Below are positions 54,400 to 63,434 of a stretch of 64,000 nucleotides of DNA, piece by piece. The DNA lies in assembly GCA_026418905.1 (NCBI GenBank), contig JAOAAK010000003.1, forward strand, positions 62,001 to 126,000, written 5' to 3'. Both the position numbers and the translations under genes were made by a program. Position 1 is the stretch's first letter; the number at the start of each line of letters is the position of its first letter. The stretch is from Bacteroidales bacterium. GTDB taxonomy: Bacteria > Bacteroidota > Bacteroidia > Bacteroidales > DTU049. The notes under the pieces were generated by a model, which saw nothing but the letters and a program-made list of their open reading frames with translations, searched no databases and was not told the origin of the DNA.

Positions 54400-56448
54400 A
54401 TGTATCCAGGGAAAATCAAATTATATCAATCATGGATCATTGTTTTGCTCTCTTTTATTCTCTATGCTCAGACTATTTCTTATGATTATGCCCTCGACGA
54501 CTTGCTTATGATCACCGGCAATACATTTACCCAAAAAGGGCTGGCAGGTACCTACGAAATTTTCACCAACGATGCATTCGCTGGGTTGTTTGGCAAGGGA
54601 AAAACTCTCGTTGCTGGTGGACGTTACAGGCCTCTAACTCATTTCATGTTTGCTCTTGAAAAAGAACTCTTCGGCTTTAATCCACATATCGGGCATTTGA
54701 TTAACGTATTATTATACAGTTGCTTGGGATGGGTAGTATTTAGATTTCTATTGCGCATAGCTCATAAATTATCATTACCTACAGAATCATGGTGGTCAAT
54801 TCCTTTCTTGACAGCTCTTATCTTTGTCGTTCATCCCCTTCATACGGAAGTCGTTGCTAATATTAAAGGCCGTGATGAAATTTGCAGTCTTCTTTTCAGC
54901 CTGATAAGCATAGTGCTTGCATGGCGTTACTTTGAAAAACCTAACATCATATATTGGATTGGTTCGTTCCTTATGTTTACATTGGCTCTTTTTTCTAAAG
55001 AAAATGCCATCATGTGGCTATTTATTTATCCATTTTTCTTATTCTTGATCGAAAAAAATTTTTTAAATCGATGGAAAAATGTTGTTCTTCCCTTTTTATC
55101 ACTTTTACTGCCAGCTATAATTTTCATTGCCGTTCGTAGCTGGGTGCTTGGAGGACTACTCAACACTGAACCTGTCAAAGAACTTATGAACAATCCATTT
55201 GTCTATTCAACCAAGTCAGAGGAACTGGCAACTATCTTCTATACATGGTTGTTGTATTTTAAATTGCTCATCATACCCTATCCCCTTACCCACGATTATT
55301 ACCCCTTCCATATTCAAATCACTAATTTTTCCGATCCTTTGGTTTGGATCGGATTGTTTTTAACATTGTTTTCTTTCATATATGCACTTATCTACTTAAG
55401 AAAAAAACCTTGGGACGTTATAGGAATTGGAATTTTCTGGGGGACTTTCATTATCTCTTCCAATTTATTTTTCAATATTGGCACCTTTATGAATGAGCGA
55501 TTTATGTTTACTCCCCTTTTAGGTTTTTCAATGTTTTTCGTTGGTTGGTTTAAAAGGAATTTCGCTCAAAAGAAATGGATCAACATGGCTTTTATGATGG
55601 TTGCTTTTATTTATTCATTACTCACTATTTTGCGAAATCCCGCATGGAAAAACAATTATACACTTTTTTCCACCGATGTCAAAACATCTTATCGATCTGC
55701 CAAGGTCAATGTATCTCTGGCTGAAATTCTTTTACAAATGTCCGACGAAACAGCACATCCCATAAAAAAGAAAAATCTTGCTGATACAGCCATTTTCTAT
55801 CTAAACAGAGCCGAAAAAATTTACCCTCTCTATATCGGCGTATACGATCTTCGCGGAAAAGCACATTTTATTGTTGAAAATTTTGAAGGTTCTTATCGTG
55901 ACTACGTGAAAGCCATTCAAATAGCCCCCGAACGAAAGGTATTGTATGATAATCTTTTTCTTGTAGGTCTGGCTTCCCTTACGAAAAAACAATACCACGT
56001 AAGCAAAAGTGCTTTTCTTCAACTTATGAAATTGCAGCCCGACAGTGTCAAACATCCATTCCAACTCTCTATAGTTTATGATCAAATTGGCAAGTATGAT
56101 TCTACATTTTATTACCTTCATGCAGCCCTCAAAAAAGACAGTATCTATGTACCAGCACTTAACAAAATGGGAGAAATGTATGGCAGAGTAAGGCATGACT
56201 TTGCTCAATCAGAAAAATGGTTGCTAAAAGCTTATTCCCTAGATTCAACCTATTCCCCAGTCCTCGAAAATCTGGGCGTGTTATATGGAATGAAACAACA
56301 ATTCACTAAATCTCTCTATTACCTTAAAAAAGCTCATCGCCTAAATCCAAAGAATCCACAAATTTTGAGAAACATTGCCATTTCTTTTGATAAGCTTGGT
56401 ATGAAAGATAGTGCATCTTATTATTGGCAATTGAGTCAGAAAAAATGA
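54400..56448 (+). CDS. TMTC-like polytopic membrane protein with C-terminal TPRs
   Basis: 682 aa from the ATG at 54400; the open frame starts with TTG at 54382, inside the NamZ gene. The N-terminal ~400 residues hold about ten membrane segments with the ALDDLLMITGN acidic loop, GRYRPLTHFMFALE and HPLHTEVVANIKGRDE, as in the DUF1736/TMTC group of lipid-linked sugar-dependent O-mannosyltransferase-like proteins. The C-terminal ~260 residues contain at least five TPR-type helical repeats (RAEKIYPLYIGVYDLRGKA, NLGVLYGMKQQ). A glycosyltransferase role is inferred from the family. Confidence 0.75.
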   Translation: MYPGKIKLYQSWIIVLLSFILYAQTISYDYALDDLLMITGNTFTQKGLAGTYEIFTNDAFAGLFGKGKTLVAGGRYRPLTHFMFALEKELFGFNPHIGHLINVLLYSCLGWVVFRFLLRIAHKLSLPTESWWSIPFLTALIFVVHPLHTEVVANIKGRDEICSLLFSLISIVLAWRYFEKPNIIYWIGSFLMFTLALFSKENAIMWLFIYPFFLFLIEKNFLNRWKNVVLPFLSLLLPAIIFIAVRSWVLGGLLNTEPVKELMNNPFVYSTKSEELATIFYTWLLYFKLLIIPYPLTHDYYPFHIQITNFSDPLVWIGLFLTLFSFIYALIYLRKKPWDVIGIGIFWGTFIISSNLFFNIGTFMNERFMFTPLLGFSMFFVGWFKRNFAQKKWINMAFMMVAFIYSLLTILRNPAWKNNYTLFSTDVKTSYRSAKVNVSLAEILLQMSDETAHPIKKKNLADTAIFYLNRAEKIYPLYIGVYDLRGKAHFIVENFEGSYRDYVKAIQIAPERKVLYDNLFLVGLASLTKKQYHVSKSAFLQLMKLQPDSVKHPFQLSIVYDQIGKYDSTFYYLHAALKKDSIYVPALNKMGEMYGRVRHDFAQSEKWLLKAYSLDSTYSPVLENLGVLYGMKQQFTKSLYYLKKAHRLNPKNPQILRNIAISFDKLGMKDSASYYWQLSQKK

Positions 56449-56488
56449 AACTGTATTAAAATTGATTAAAATTGATTTGAAAAAAGAA

Positions 56489-57805
56489 CTAGTATTCTTC
56501 TTCTCTTTTAATTTTTGCTCCCAATTGTTGTAGAACCAATTCAATACGCTCGTAACCTCGATCAATTTGATGAACATTATGAATGATGCTTTTTCCACGA
56601 GCAGAAAGAGCAGCAATGAGCATTGAAATACCTGCTCGAATATCAGGTGAAGACATTTCTATTCCTCGCAGCGGATATTTTCTTTCCAGACCTATGACTG
56701 TAGCACGATGCGGATCGCATAAAATAATTTTGGCACCCATCTCAATCAGATTATCAACAAAAAATAAACGGCTTTCAAACATTTTTTGATGAACCATTAC
56801 ACTTCCACGAGCTTGAGAAGCAACTACGAGTACAACACTCAATAAATCGGGTGTAAATCCTGGCCAAGGGGCGTCACTAATCGTAAGGATACTACCATCA
56901 TACGGGGTCTGAATCTCATAAACATCCTGATACGGAACCACAATATCATCTCCTTGCATTAGAATTTTAATTCCGAGTTTTTTAAACACATCAGGTATTT
57001 GGCCTAATTGAGGTAAACAAACATTTTTAAGTATAAGATTACTTTGAGTCATGGCAGCCAACCCAATAAAGCTCCCCACTTCAATCATATCAGGCAAAAG
57101 GGTATGATCAGTTCCATGCAAAGATGACACTCCATGAATGGTCAGCAAATTGGAACCAATCCCATGAATTTTAGCTCCCATGTTAACCAACATCTTACAA
57201 AGTTGCTGAATATATGGCTCACAAGCAGCATTGTAAATTGTCGTTGTTCCTTCAGCTAAAACAGAAGCCATAATCAAATTAGCCGTACCTGTTACCGAAG
57301 CTTCCTCCAGTAAAATATAAGTTCCCCTGAGTCTATCACTTCTGAAAGTAATTACATTTTTATAGTTATCTACTTCTACATTCGCCCCCAACTTTATAAA
57401 ACCATGAATATGAGTATCAAGTCTTCTTCTGCCTATTTTATCACCGCCAGGTTTGTTAATAATGGCTAAGCCAAAACGAGCCAAAAGGGGTCCAGCAATT
57501 AAAATACTTCCGCGCAAAAGAGAAATTTTTTTTTCACAAAGTAAAGACTGAAATTTTTCAACAGTAACATTTCTCGCGTTAAATCGATAAGAACCTTTAT
57601 TTGATAATGGCTCCACTTCCACTCCTAATAATTCAAGAATTCGAATTAAGTTCTTTACGTCGAGAATATCTGGTAAATTATGAATGATCACATCTTCATC
57701 CGTAAGCAATGTGGCACATAAAACTTGAAGAGCTTCATTTTTTGCACCGCGAGGTTGAAATGTTCCTTCTAAATGGTATCCTCCCTCAATAACAAATCGG
57801 GACAT
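56489..57805 (-). CDS. murA: UDP-N-acetylglucosamine 1-carboxyvinyltransferase with Asp active site
   Basis: 438 aa. First committed step of peptidoglycan precursor synthesis (adds enolpyruvate from PEP to UDP-GlcNAc). EPSP-synthase-like two-domain fold with GAKNEALQVL and LPDMIEVGSFIG and the loop PGGDKIGRRRLDTH. The residue that is Cys115 in E. coli is Asp122 here, which is known to give natural fosfomycin insensitivity. It directly follows the DUF4290 gene and is the last gene of the lepA run. Confidence 0.96.
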   Translation of the reverse strand: MSRFVIEGGYHLEGTFQPRGAKNEALQVLCATLLTDEDVIIHNLPDILDVKNLIRILELLGVEVEPLSNKGSYRFNARNVTVEKFQSLLCEKKISLLRGSILIAGPLLARFGLAIINKPGGDKIGRRRLDTHIHGFIKLGANVEVDNYKNVITFRSDRLRGTYILLEEASVTGTANLIMASVLAEGTTTIYNAACEPYIQQLCKMLVNMGAKIHGIGSNLLTIHGVSSLHGTDHTLLPDMIEVGSFIGLAAMTQSNLILKNVCLPQLGQIPDVFKKLGIKILMQGDDIVVPYQDVYEIQTPYDGSILTISDAPWPGFTPDLLSVVLVVASQARGSVMVHQKMFESRLFFVDNLIEMGAKIILCDPHRATVIGLERKYPLRGIEMSSPDIRAGISMLIAALSARGKSIIHNVHQIDRGYERIELVLQQLGAKIKREEEY

Positions 57806-58441
57806 CTATCTTCTTGTTTTATTATACATCAATAGTTGCTTTTTCTTTTTTCCATTGCTTGAATAAGAGTTTCTTGCTTCCTTACTTTGCCTATAGGATT
57901 CTTGTATTTGCTCTATTTGCTCTGTTGTTAGAATAATTTTCCCATTTGAAAGTTCTCTCATTTGTTCGATAATTACCGAATCTTTAGCATGTTCTTTGTT
58001 CCAAGCATAATAAAATTTTTTCATCAAAATTACCGTAAGTTTAATAAGTTCATTTTTCTCTAGACCATCTTCCATTTCCGCTATTCGTTTGATAAGAGTT
58101 TGAATGTACTTTCCGTGATATTTATATTTAATAATTTCGGGATTTGAATAAGAAAGCGGATGAGGTTTTATTTCCTCAGGAGGTGTTGGTTTTGGAAAAG
58201 GCGAATCAATATCCAGCATAAATCCGGAAATGATATGGAGATGATCCATAAGTTTTTGCTTAATTTCTGGATTATCCCGCAGATGCACTCGAGTAATAAT
58301 AGCCATTACTTGGACAATTTCAGTAGCAATTTTGCTTCTCACTTTTTTGTCCTCAATTTTGGGTAAATATTCAATTACTTGCTGGATATACCGACCGTAT
58401 TCAGTCATTCGTATTTTTTCAAGCTGAGTGTTGTATCGCAT
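57806..58441 (-). CDS. DUF4290 protein
   Basis: 211 aa, soluble and mainly helical, with MRYNTQLEKIRMTEYGRYIQ at the N-terminus, DSPFPKPTPPEE in the middle and a basic tail (SNGKKKKQLL). This is DUF4290, a family restricted to Bacteroidota and commonly found directly upstream of murA, as here (0 nt between its stop and the murA ATG). Function unknown; the constant neighbourhood suggests a link to cell-wall synthesis or cell division, which is inference. Confidence 0.85.
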   Translation of the reverse strand: MRYNTQLEKIRMTEYGRYIQQVIEYLPKIEDKKVRSKIATEIVQVMAIITRVHLRDNPEIKQKLMDHLHIISGFMLDIDSPFPKPTPPEEIKPHPLSYSNPEIIKYKYHGKYIQTLIKRIAEMEDGLEKNELIKLTVILMKKFYYAWNKEHAKDSVIIEQMRELSNGKIILTTEQIEQIQESYRQSKEARNSYSSNGKKKKQLLMYNKTRR

Positions 58442-58459
58442 GGATGTATTTTAACAAAA

Positions 58460-60694
58460 TTATGAAATTATTTTAAGTTTGGCGAATTTTAATAAAAGTA
58501 CCCTTTTCCCAGCCGACTCAAATGCTACGACAGCTCTCTTGTTTTCCCCTTCACCTTCCGTACTTTCCACATATCCTTCGCCATAGTGAGAATGCAAAAC
58601 TTTCATACCAGGCATGACATTGTCAGCAGGTGGTATTTCTTCTGGATGAATATGATAAAGAGGTGTTTGAAATTGTCCATTTTTTTTAGGATTCGGTAAT
58701 GTTGCAGTTGTGTCAGCTGGCGAAAAATACTTATTGACCTTTTCAAAAAGCTCTAGTGGGATCTCTTCTAAAAAAGGACTAGGTTTTCTTATTTTAATTT
58801 CTCCCTGAATCGATCGTGTTCGAGCAAAGGAAAGAAAAAGTTTTTCTTGAGCACGGGTCAGAGCAACATAAAATAACCTTCTTTCCTCTTCAATCTTGTT
58901 TGGTTCATTTTCCAAACCATAATAATGAGGAAATAGATTTTCTTCTAGTCCCGTTACGAAAACCACAGGAAACTCAAGTCCCTTAGCAGTGTGTACGGTC
59001 ATGAGTTTTACATGATCATGCTCTTCTTCACCTGGAGCCATTTCACTTGTAGTCAACAATGAAACTGAGGACAAATAATCAAGCAAAGTAGGAGCATGAT
59101 TGTTTTCAAAAATAAATTTCTGCTCAAAGCCACTGATACTGTTTAACAACTCTTCAATATTTTCAATGCTTGCTACTTTTTCATTTTTGCTAAGATTCTC
59201 GATATCTTCCTTCATTCCACTTTTCTCATAAATATAGTAAGCCAAGTCGTACAACGATGAAAATTGAAGTGTACGAAAGGTTTCTATCAATTTTACAAAC
59301 TTTTTTAATCTATCAATAGTGCCAGCATTAAAATTCTTTTCTTCGACTTTTTTCAATATATTCCACACACTTGTTTTTTCCTCTCGAGCAAAATGAACCA
59401 GTTTCTCAATGGTTGTTTCTCCAATTCCACGGAGAGGATAATTAATGATTCTTAGCAAAGCTTCTTCATCATCTGTATTAATAACAACTCGAAAATATGC
59501 TAGTAAATCCTTAATCTCTTTTCGATTGTAGAATGATAAAGAACCATATATTTTGTAAGGGATGTTGCTTTTGCGAAGGGCAATTTCAAAAGCACGGCTT
59601 TGAGCATTGGTTCGATATAATATTGCAAAATCGCTATGTTTTCGCTGATAAGACATTTTATAGTGAAACAAATGACTGACCACTTTTTCTGCCTCATCCT
59701 CTTCATTTAATCCCTGTAACAGAGAAATAGGTCTCCCTTCTTCTTTAATTGTCCATAGATTTTTGGGAATTTGCTGCCTATTTTGCTTAATAAGATGATT
59801 AGCTGCCTCAAGAATAACTTTAGTAGAACGAAAATTCTGCTGAAGTTTTACTAGTGTAAATCCCGGAAAATCCTTCTGAAAATCGAATATGTTTTGAATA
59901 TTCGCACCTCGAAAACTGTAAATGCTTTGTGCATCATCACCAACCACACAAATATTTTTATGATAATCTGTAAGCAATTTCAAGATTTCATACTGCAATA
60001 CGTTAGTATCTTGATATTCATCGACGAGGATATATCTAAATTTATTACCATATTTTTTCCGAACTTCAGGATGGTTCTTGAGAAGTAAATATGTGAAATA
60101 GAGGATATCATCAAAATCCATTGCATGAGATGTTCTCATTTGCTGCTGATATATTTGATAGATAGTACCTGTCTCGGGGATTTTTTCCCATCGATCTTGC
60201 TCAGAAAAAGTCGGATGGTTAAAATAGTCTATGTAGCTGATAAGGTTAGTTTTAGCCATAGAAATACGTTCTAAGATTCTTGACGGCTTATAGACAGTGT
60301 TGTCTAAATTAAGTTCTTTGATGATTTTCCTTATTTTTTGAAGGCTATCGTCTCGGTCATAAATGGTAAAATTTTTATCAAAATCTATTATTTTATGTTC
60401 GACCCGTAGTATGCGTAAAAAAACGGAATGAAAAGTTCCAGCCCATAGTTGTAAAGCATTTTGAGATGACACAAGTTGACGAATTCTTTGTTTCATTTCT
60501 TCAGCTGCTTTATTGGTAAAAGTCAAAGCCATGATTTGGTCAGGTCGAACTCCCTGTGAAATAAGATATGCAACACGATAAGTAAGTACACGAGTTTTGC
60601 CACTTCCAGCACCAGCAATGACAATCAAGGGACCATCTCCATGTGTGACAGCTTCGTACTGCTCGGGGGTTAAATCTTTAAGAAAACTAGTCAT
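58460..60694 (-). CDS. uvrD: UvrD/PcrA-type superfamily 1 DNA helicase
   Basis: 744 aa from the ATG at 60694 (TTG at 60700 is open but lies inside the lepA stop region). SF1A helicase motifs: Q-motif LTPEQYEAV, Walker A VIAGAGSGKTRVL, Ia ALTFTNKAAEEMK, II YILVDEYQDTN, III VVGDDAQSIYSFRGA, IV QNFRST, and VI FYVALTRAQEKLFL. 3'-5' unwinding in nucleotide excision or mismatch repair. A C-terminal ~60-residue Tudor-like extension (LHSHYGEGYVESTEGEG) is typical of PcrA. Its ATG is 2 nt after the lepA stop. Confidence 0.94.
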   Translation of the reverse strand: MTSFLKDLTPEQYEAVTHGDGPLIVIAGAGSGKTRVLTYRVAYLISQGVRPDQIMALTFTNKAAEEMKQRIRQLVSSQNALQLWAGTFHSVFLRILRVEHKIIDFDKNFTIYDRDDSLQKIRKIIKELNLDNTVYKPSRILERISMAKTNLISYIDYFNHPTFSEQDRWEKIPETGTIYQIYQQQMRTSHAMDFDDILYFTYLLLKNHPEVRKKYGNKFRYILVDEYQDTNVLQYEILKLLTDYHKNICVVGDDAQSIYSFRGANIQNIFDFQKDFPGFTLVKLQQNFRSTKVILEAANHLIKQNRQQIPKNLWTIKEEGRPISLLQGLNEEDEAEKVVSHLFHYKMSYQRKHSDFAILYRTNAQSRAFEIALRKSNIPYKIYGSLSFYNRKEIKDLLAYFRVVINTDDEEALLRIINYPLRGIGETTIEKLVHFAREEKTSVWNILKKVEEKNFNAGTIDRLKKFVKLIETFRTLQFSSLYDLAYYIYEKSGMKEDIENLSKNEKVASIENIEELLNSISGFEQKFIFENNHAPTLLDYLSSVSLLTTSEMAPGEEEHDHVKLMTVHTAKGLEFPVVFVTGLEENLFPHYYGLENEPNKIEEERRLFYVALTRAQEKLFLSFARTRSIQGEIKIRKPSPFLEEIPLELFEKVNKYFSPADTTATLPNPKKNGQFQTPLYHIHPEEIPPADNVMPGMKVLHSHYGEGYVESTEGEGENKRAVVAFESAGKRVLLLKFAKLKIIS

Positions 60695-60696
60695 AA

Positions 60697-62484
60697 TCAA
60701 TCGAGCTTTAATACAGCCAAAAAAGCGCTTTGAGGCACTTCTACTTGACCAACCTGCCGCATTCTTTTCTTTCCTTCTTTTTGTTTTTCAAGTAACTTTC
60801 GCTTCCGGGTTATATCTCCACCATAACATTTAGCCGTAACATCCTTTCTGTATGGTTTGATAGTTTCGCGAGCAATGATTTTTGATCCTATAGCAGCTTG
60901 GATCGCAATTTCAAACTGTTGACGAGGTATAAGTTCTCTTAGTTTTTCACATATTTTTCTTCCAAGGGGATATGCATTGCTACGATGAACTAGAGCAGAA
61001 AGAGCATCTACCTGATTGCCATTAAGAAGGATATCCAGCTTAACTAGGTCTGATTCACGGTAGCCTATTTCGTGATAATCAAAAGATGCATAACCTTTCG
61101 AAATACTTTTAAGTTTATCGTAAAAATCAAAAACTATTTCTGCTAGTGGGAGCTCGGATACAATTTCAACCCTGTCTACAGAGAGAAAATTTTGCGATTT
61201 TAAAGTGCCTCTTTTATCTATGCATAATTTAATAATAGGACCGATGTATTCAGCTTTCGTAATGATTTGTGCTTCGATGTAAGGTTCCTCAATGCGTTCA
61301 ATTTTAGTTGGTTCTGGCATTTCACTTGGATTATGAATTTCTATTAATTCTCCTTTTTTAGTGTATATCAAGTATGAAACATTGGGTACAGTGGTAATGA
61401 CACTCATGTTAAATTCTCGATTTAGCCTTTCTTGAACAATTTCCATGTGAAGTAAGCCAAGAAACCCACACCTAAAACCAAATCCAAGTGCTGCCGATGA
61501 TTCAGGAGTAAAAGTTAAAGCTGCATCATTAAGTTGAAGCTTTTCCAAAGATTCTCTGAGTTGATCAAATTCATCAGGATCAACAGGATATAACCCGGCA
61601 AAAACCATAGGTTTTGCTGGTTTAAAACCTTTAACTGCTTCAGGACATGGGCGGTTTACATGTGTAATAGTATCTCCAACACGAACCTCACTAGCAGTTT
61701 TGATACCTGAAATAATATAACCCACATCACCTGCTTGAATAAAAGGTTTGGGAATGTATTCTAACCCTAATGTTCCAACCTCATTTGCTTGATACGTCTT
61801 TCCTGTGCTAAAAAGTTTTACTGCATCATTCGTACGAATAATTCCATTGAAAACACGGAAATAAGCAATCACTCCTCGAAATGAATTGTAAACACTATCA
61901 AAAATTAAAGCTTGAAGAGGTGCATCAGGATCACCTTGAGGCGGTGGGATTCTCTCTATAATAGCCTCCAGAATCTTGTCCACTCCCTGACCTGTTCTAG
62001 CACTTGCTTCGATAACTTCATGAGGTTTGCAACCTAAAAGTTCTACTATCTGATCTCTGGTCTCTTCAATCATGGCAGAAGGCATATCAATTTTGTTAAT
62101 CACTGGTATAATTTCCAAATTGTTGTCAATAGCTTGATACAAATTAGATATGGTTTGGGCCTGAATACCTTGAGTTGCATCCACCACAAGTAAAGCCCCT
62201 TCGCAAGCAGCAATAGCTCTACTGACTTCATATGAAAAATCTACATGTCCAGGAGTATCAATTAAGTTTAAAACATATTCTTCACCTTTATACTCATACT
62301 TCATTTGAACGGCATGACTCTTAATGGTAATGCCCCTTTCTCTCTCCAGATCCATGTCGTCGAGAACCTGATCAAGAAGATTTTCTTTTGAGATAGTTCC
62401 CGTAAGCTCGAGTAATCTATCTGCTAGCGTCGACTTACCATGATCAATGTGAGCTATGATACAAAAATTTCTGATGTTTCTCAT
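60697..62484 (-). CDS. lepA: Elongation factor 4 (LepA)
   Basis: 595 aa from the ATG at 62484. Translational GTPase with [19 protein letters not shown] (G1), [12 protein letters not shown] (G3) and [10 protein letters not shown] (G4). Domain order follows EF4: G domain, domain II, III, the EF4-specific V' and CTD ([49 protein letters not shown]). The frame opens upstream at a TTG (62493), but that codon is part of a -7 promoter element. First gene of the run to murA. Confidence 0.96.
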   Translation of the reverse strand: MRNIRNFCIIAHIDHGKSTLADRLLELTGTISKENLLDQVLDDMDLERERGITIKSHAVQMKYEYKGEEYVLNLIDTPGHVDFSYEVSRAIAACEGALLVVDATQGIQAQTISNLYQAIDNNLEIIPVINKIDMPSAMIEETRDQIVELLGCKPHEVIEASARTGQGVDKILEAIIERIPPPQGDPDAPLQALIFDSVYNSFRGVIAYFRVFNGIIRTNDAVKLFSTGKTYQANEVGTLGLEYIPKPFIQAGDVGYIISGIKTASEVRVGDTITHVNRPCPEAVKGFKPAKPMVFAGLYPVDPDEFDQLRESLEKLQLNDAALTFTPESSAALGFGFRCGFLGLLHMEIVQERLNREFNMSVITTVPNVSYLIYTKKGELIEIHNPSEMPEPTKIERIEEPYIEAQIITKAEYIGPIIKLCIDKRGTLKSQNFLSVDRVEIVSELPLAEIVFDFYDKLKSISKGYASFDYHEIGYRESDLVKLDILLNGNQVDALSALVHRSNAYPLGRKICEKLRELIPRQQFEIAIQAAIGSKIIARETIKPYRKDVTAKCYGGDITRKRKLLEKQKEGKKRMRQVGQVEVPQSAFLAVLKLD

Positions 62485-62490
62485 AATGTG

Positions 62491-62498
62491 CAAAAATA
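62491..62498 (-). promoter_or_regulatory. -7 promoter element of lepA
   Basis: TATTTTTG on the minus strand ends only 6 nt before the ATG at 62484. The mRNA would be essentially leaderless. Confidence 0.55.
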
Positions 62499-62559
62499 CA
62501 CGTTTTACTTAATTCCCTCTTATTAATTCATGAACTAGACATCAATTTTTGAAAAACAA

Positions 62560-62567
62560 TACTTTTG
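62560..62567 (+). promoter_or_regulatory. -7 promoter element of the 62582 T9SS gene
   Basis: TACTTTTG matches TAnnTTTG and ends 14 nt before the ATG at 62582, inside the upstream extension of the frame that opens with TTG at 62549. Confidence 0.55.
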
Positions 62568-62581
62568 TAAAAAAAAACATA

Positions 62582-63433
62582 ATGAAATGTAATTTCGTAA
62601 TTTTATTATTGCTTTTCACCCTTTTGAGAGCACAGGATCCAAAAGTCAACACAATAAAGCACGATTCAGTGCCTGTTACACACATGAAGGGTAATGCATT
62701 GTATGAAAGCTTTGAATCTTTTCCTTTCCCACCCACAGGTTGGAAACTAATATCCTCCGGGAATCCTCGCACGTGGGATACGGCCTCACTTGACCCATTT
62801 GAAGGAAATTTCTATGTACATTGTCTTTACGATGAATCTCTCTCAAGCACCCAAAACGAATATTTGATTACACCCGTGATGGACTTAACACAGTTTTCTT
62901 CTGCGATTCTTCGCTTTTATTTCCAGTTTTCTAAGTACTGGGGCATTTATCCTAAAAACAATTACGATCTTTATGTGGTGGTCTCGACAGATAGTGGAAA
63001 AACATTTACCGATACTTTATGGAATGAAACTATGACCGACACTTCGAAATGGGAATCGTTTGAGTGGGTAAAGGTTGAACTCTCTCTTAGCGCTTACCTC
63101 TCTCAGAGCAAAGTAGCTCTGGCTTTTGTTTATCATGGATTTGATGGTGCTGAAGCTTCTCTGGATGCTATTCAGATCGAAACCGCGGGTGGTATTGATG
63201 TTTCTACTTCATCTTTTTCCATCTTTCCAAATCCTGCACAAGATTATATTACTATTAATCAAACTTCAAGCATGTCTGAGTTACTCATCATAGACATGTC
63301 GGGTAAAATCATTCTGCGCAGTAATATCACCCCTTCGCAAAAAATTAATATCTCACATCTCCCAAAAGGACTTTATATCATGCAAATTAATTCACCCCAA
63401 GGCAACAGCAGGGTTAAACTGATTAAACTTTAA
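62582..63433 (+). CDS. T9SS type-A exported protein with choice-of-anchor-J-like domain
   Basis: 283 aa from the ATG at 62582. Signal peptide MKCNFVILLLLFTLLRAQ. One ~165-residue beta-jellyroll domain of the choice-of-anchor-J (cleaved-adhesin) type (YESFESFPFPPTGWKLISS, LDPFEGNFYVH, FYFQFSKYWG, WVKVELSLSAYLSQSKVAL), then a T9SS type-A sorting domain (FSIFPNPAQDYITIN ... HLPKGLYIMQI). No protease domain; it may be a carbohydrate- or protein-binding surface protein. The MFS gene starts 1 nt after its stop. Confidence 0.85.
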   Translation: MKCNFVILLLLFTLLRAQDPKVNTIKHDSVPVTHMKGNALYESFESFPFPPTGWKLISSGNPRTWDTASLDPFEGNFYVHCLYDESLSSTQNEYLITPVMDLTQFSSAILRFYFQFSKYWGIYPKNNYDLYVVVSTDSGKTFTDTLWNETMTDTSKWESFEWVKVELSLSAYLSQSKVALAFVYHGFDGAEASLDAIQIETAGGIDVSTSSFSIFPNPAQDYITINQTSSMSELLIIDMSGKIILRSNITPSQKINISHLPKGLYIMQINSPQGNSRVKLIKL

Positions 63434-63434
63434 T

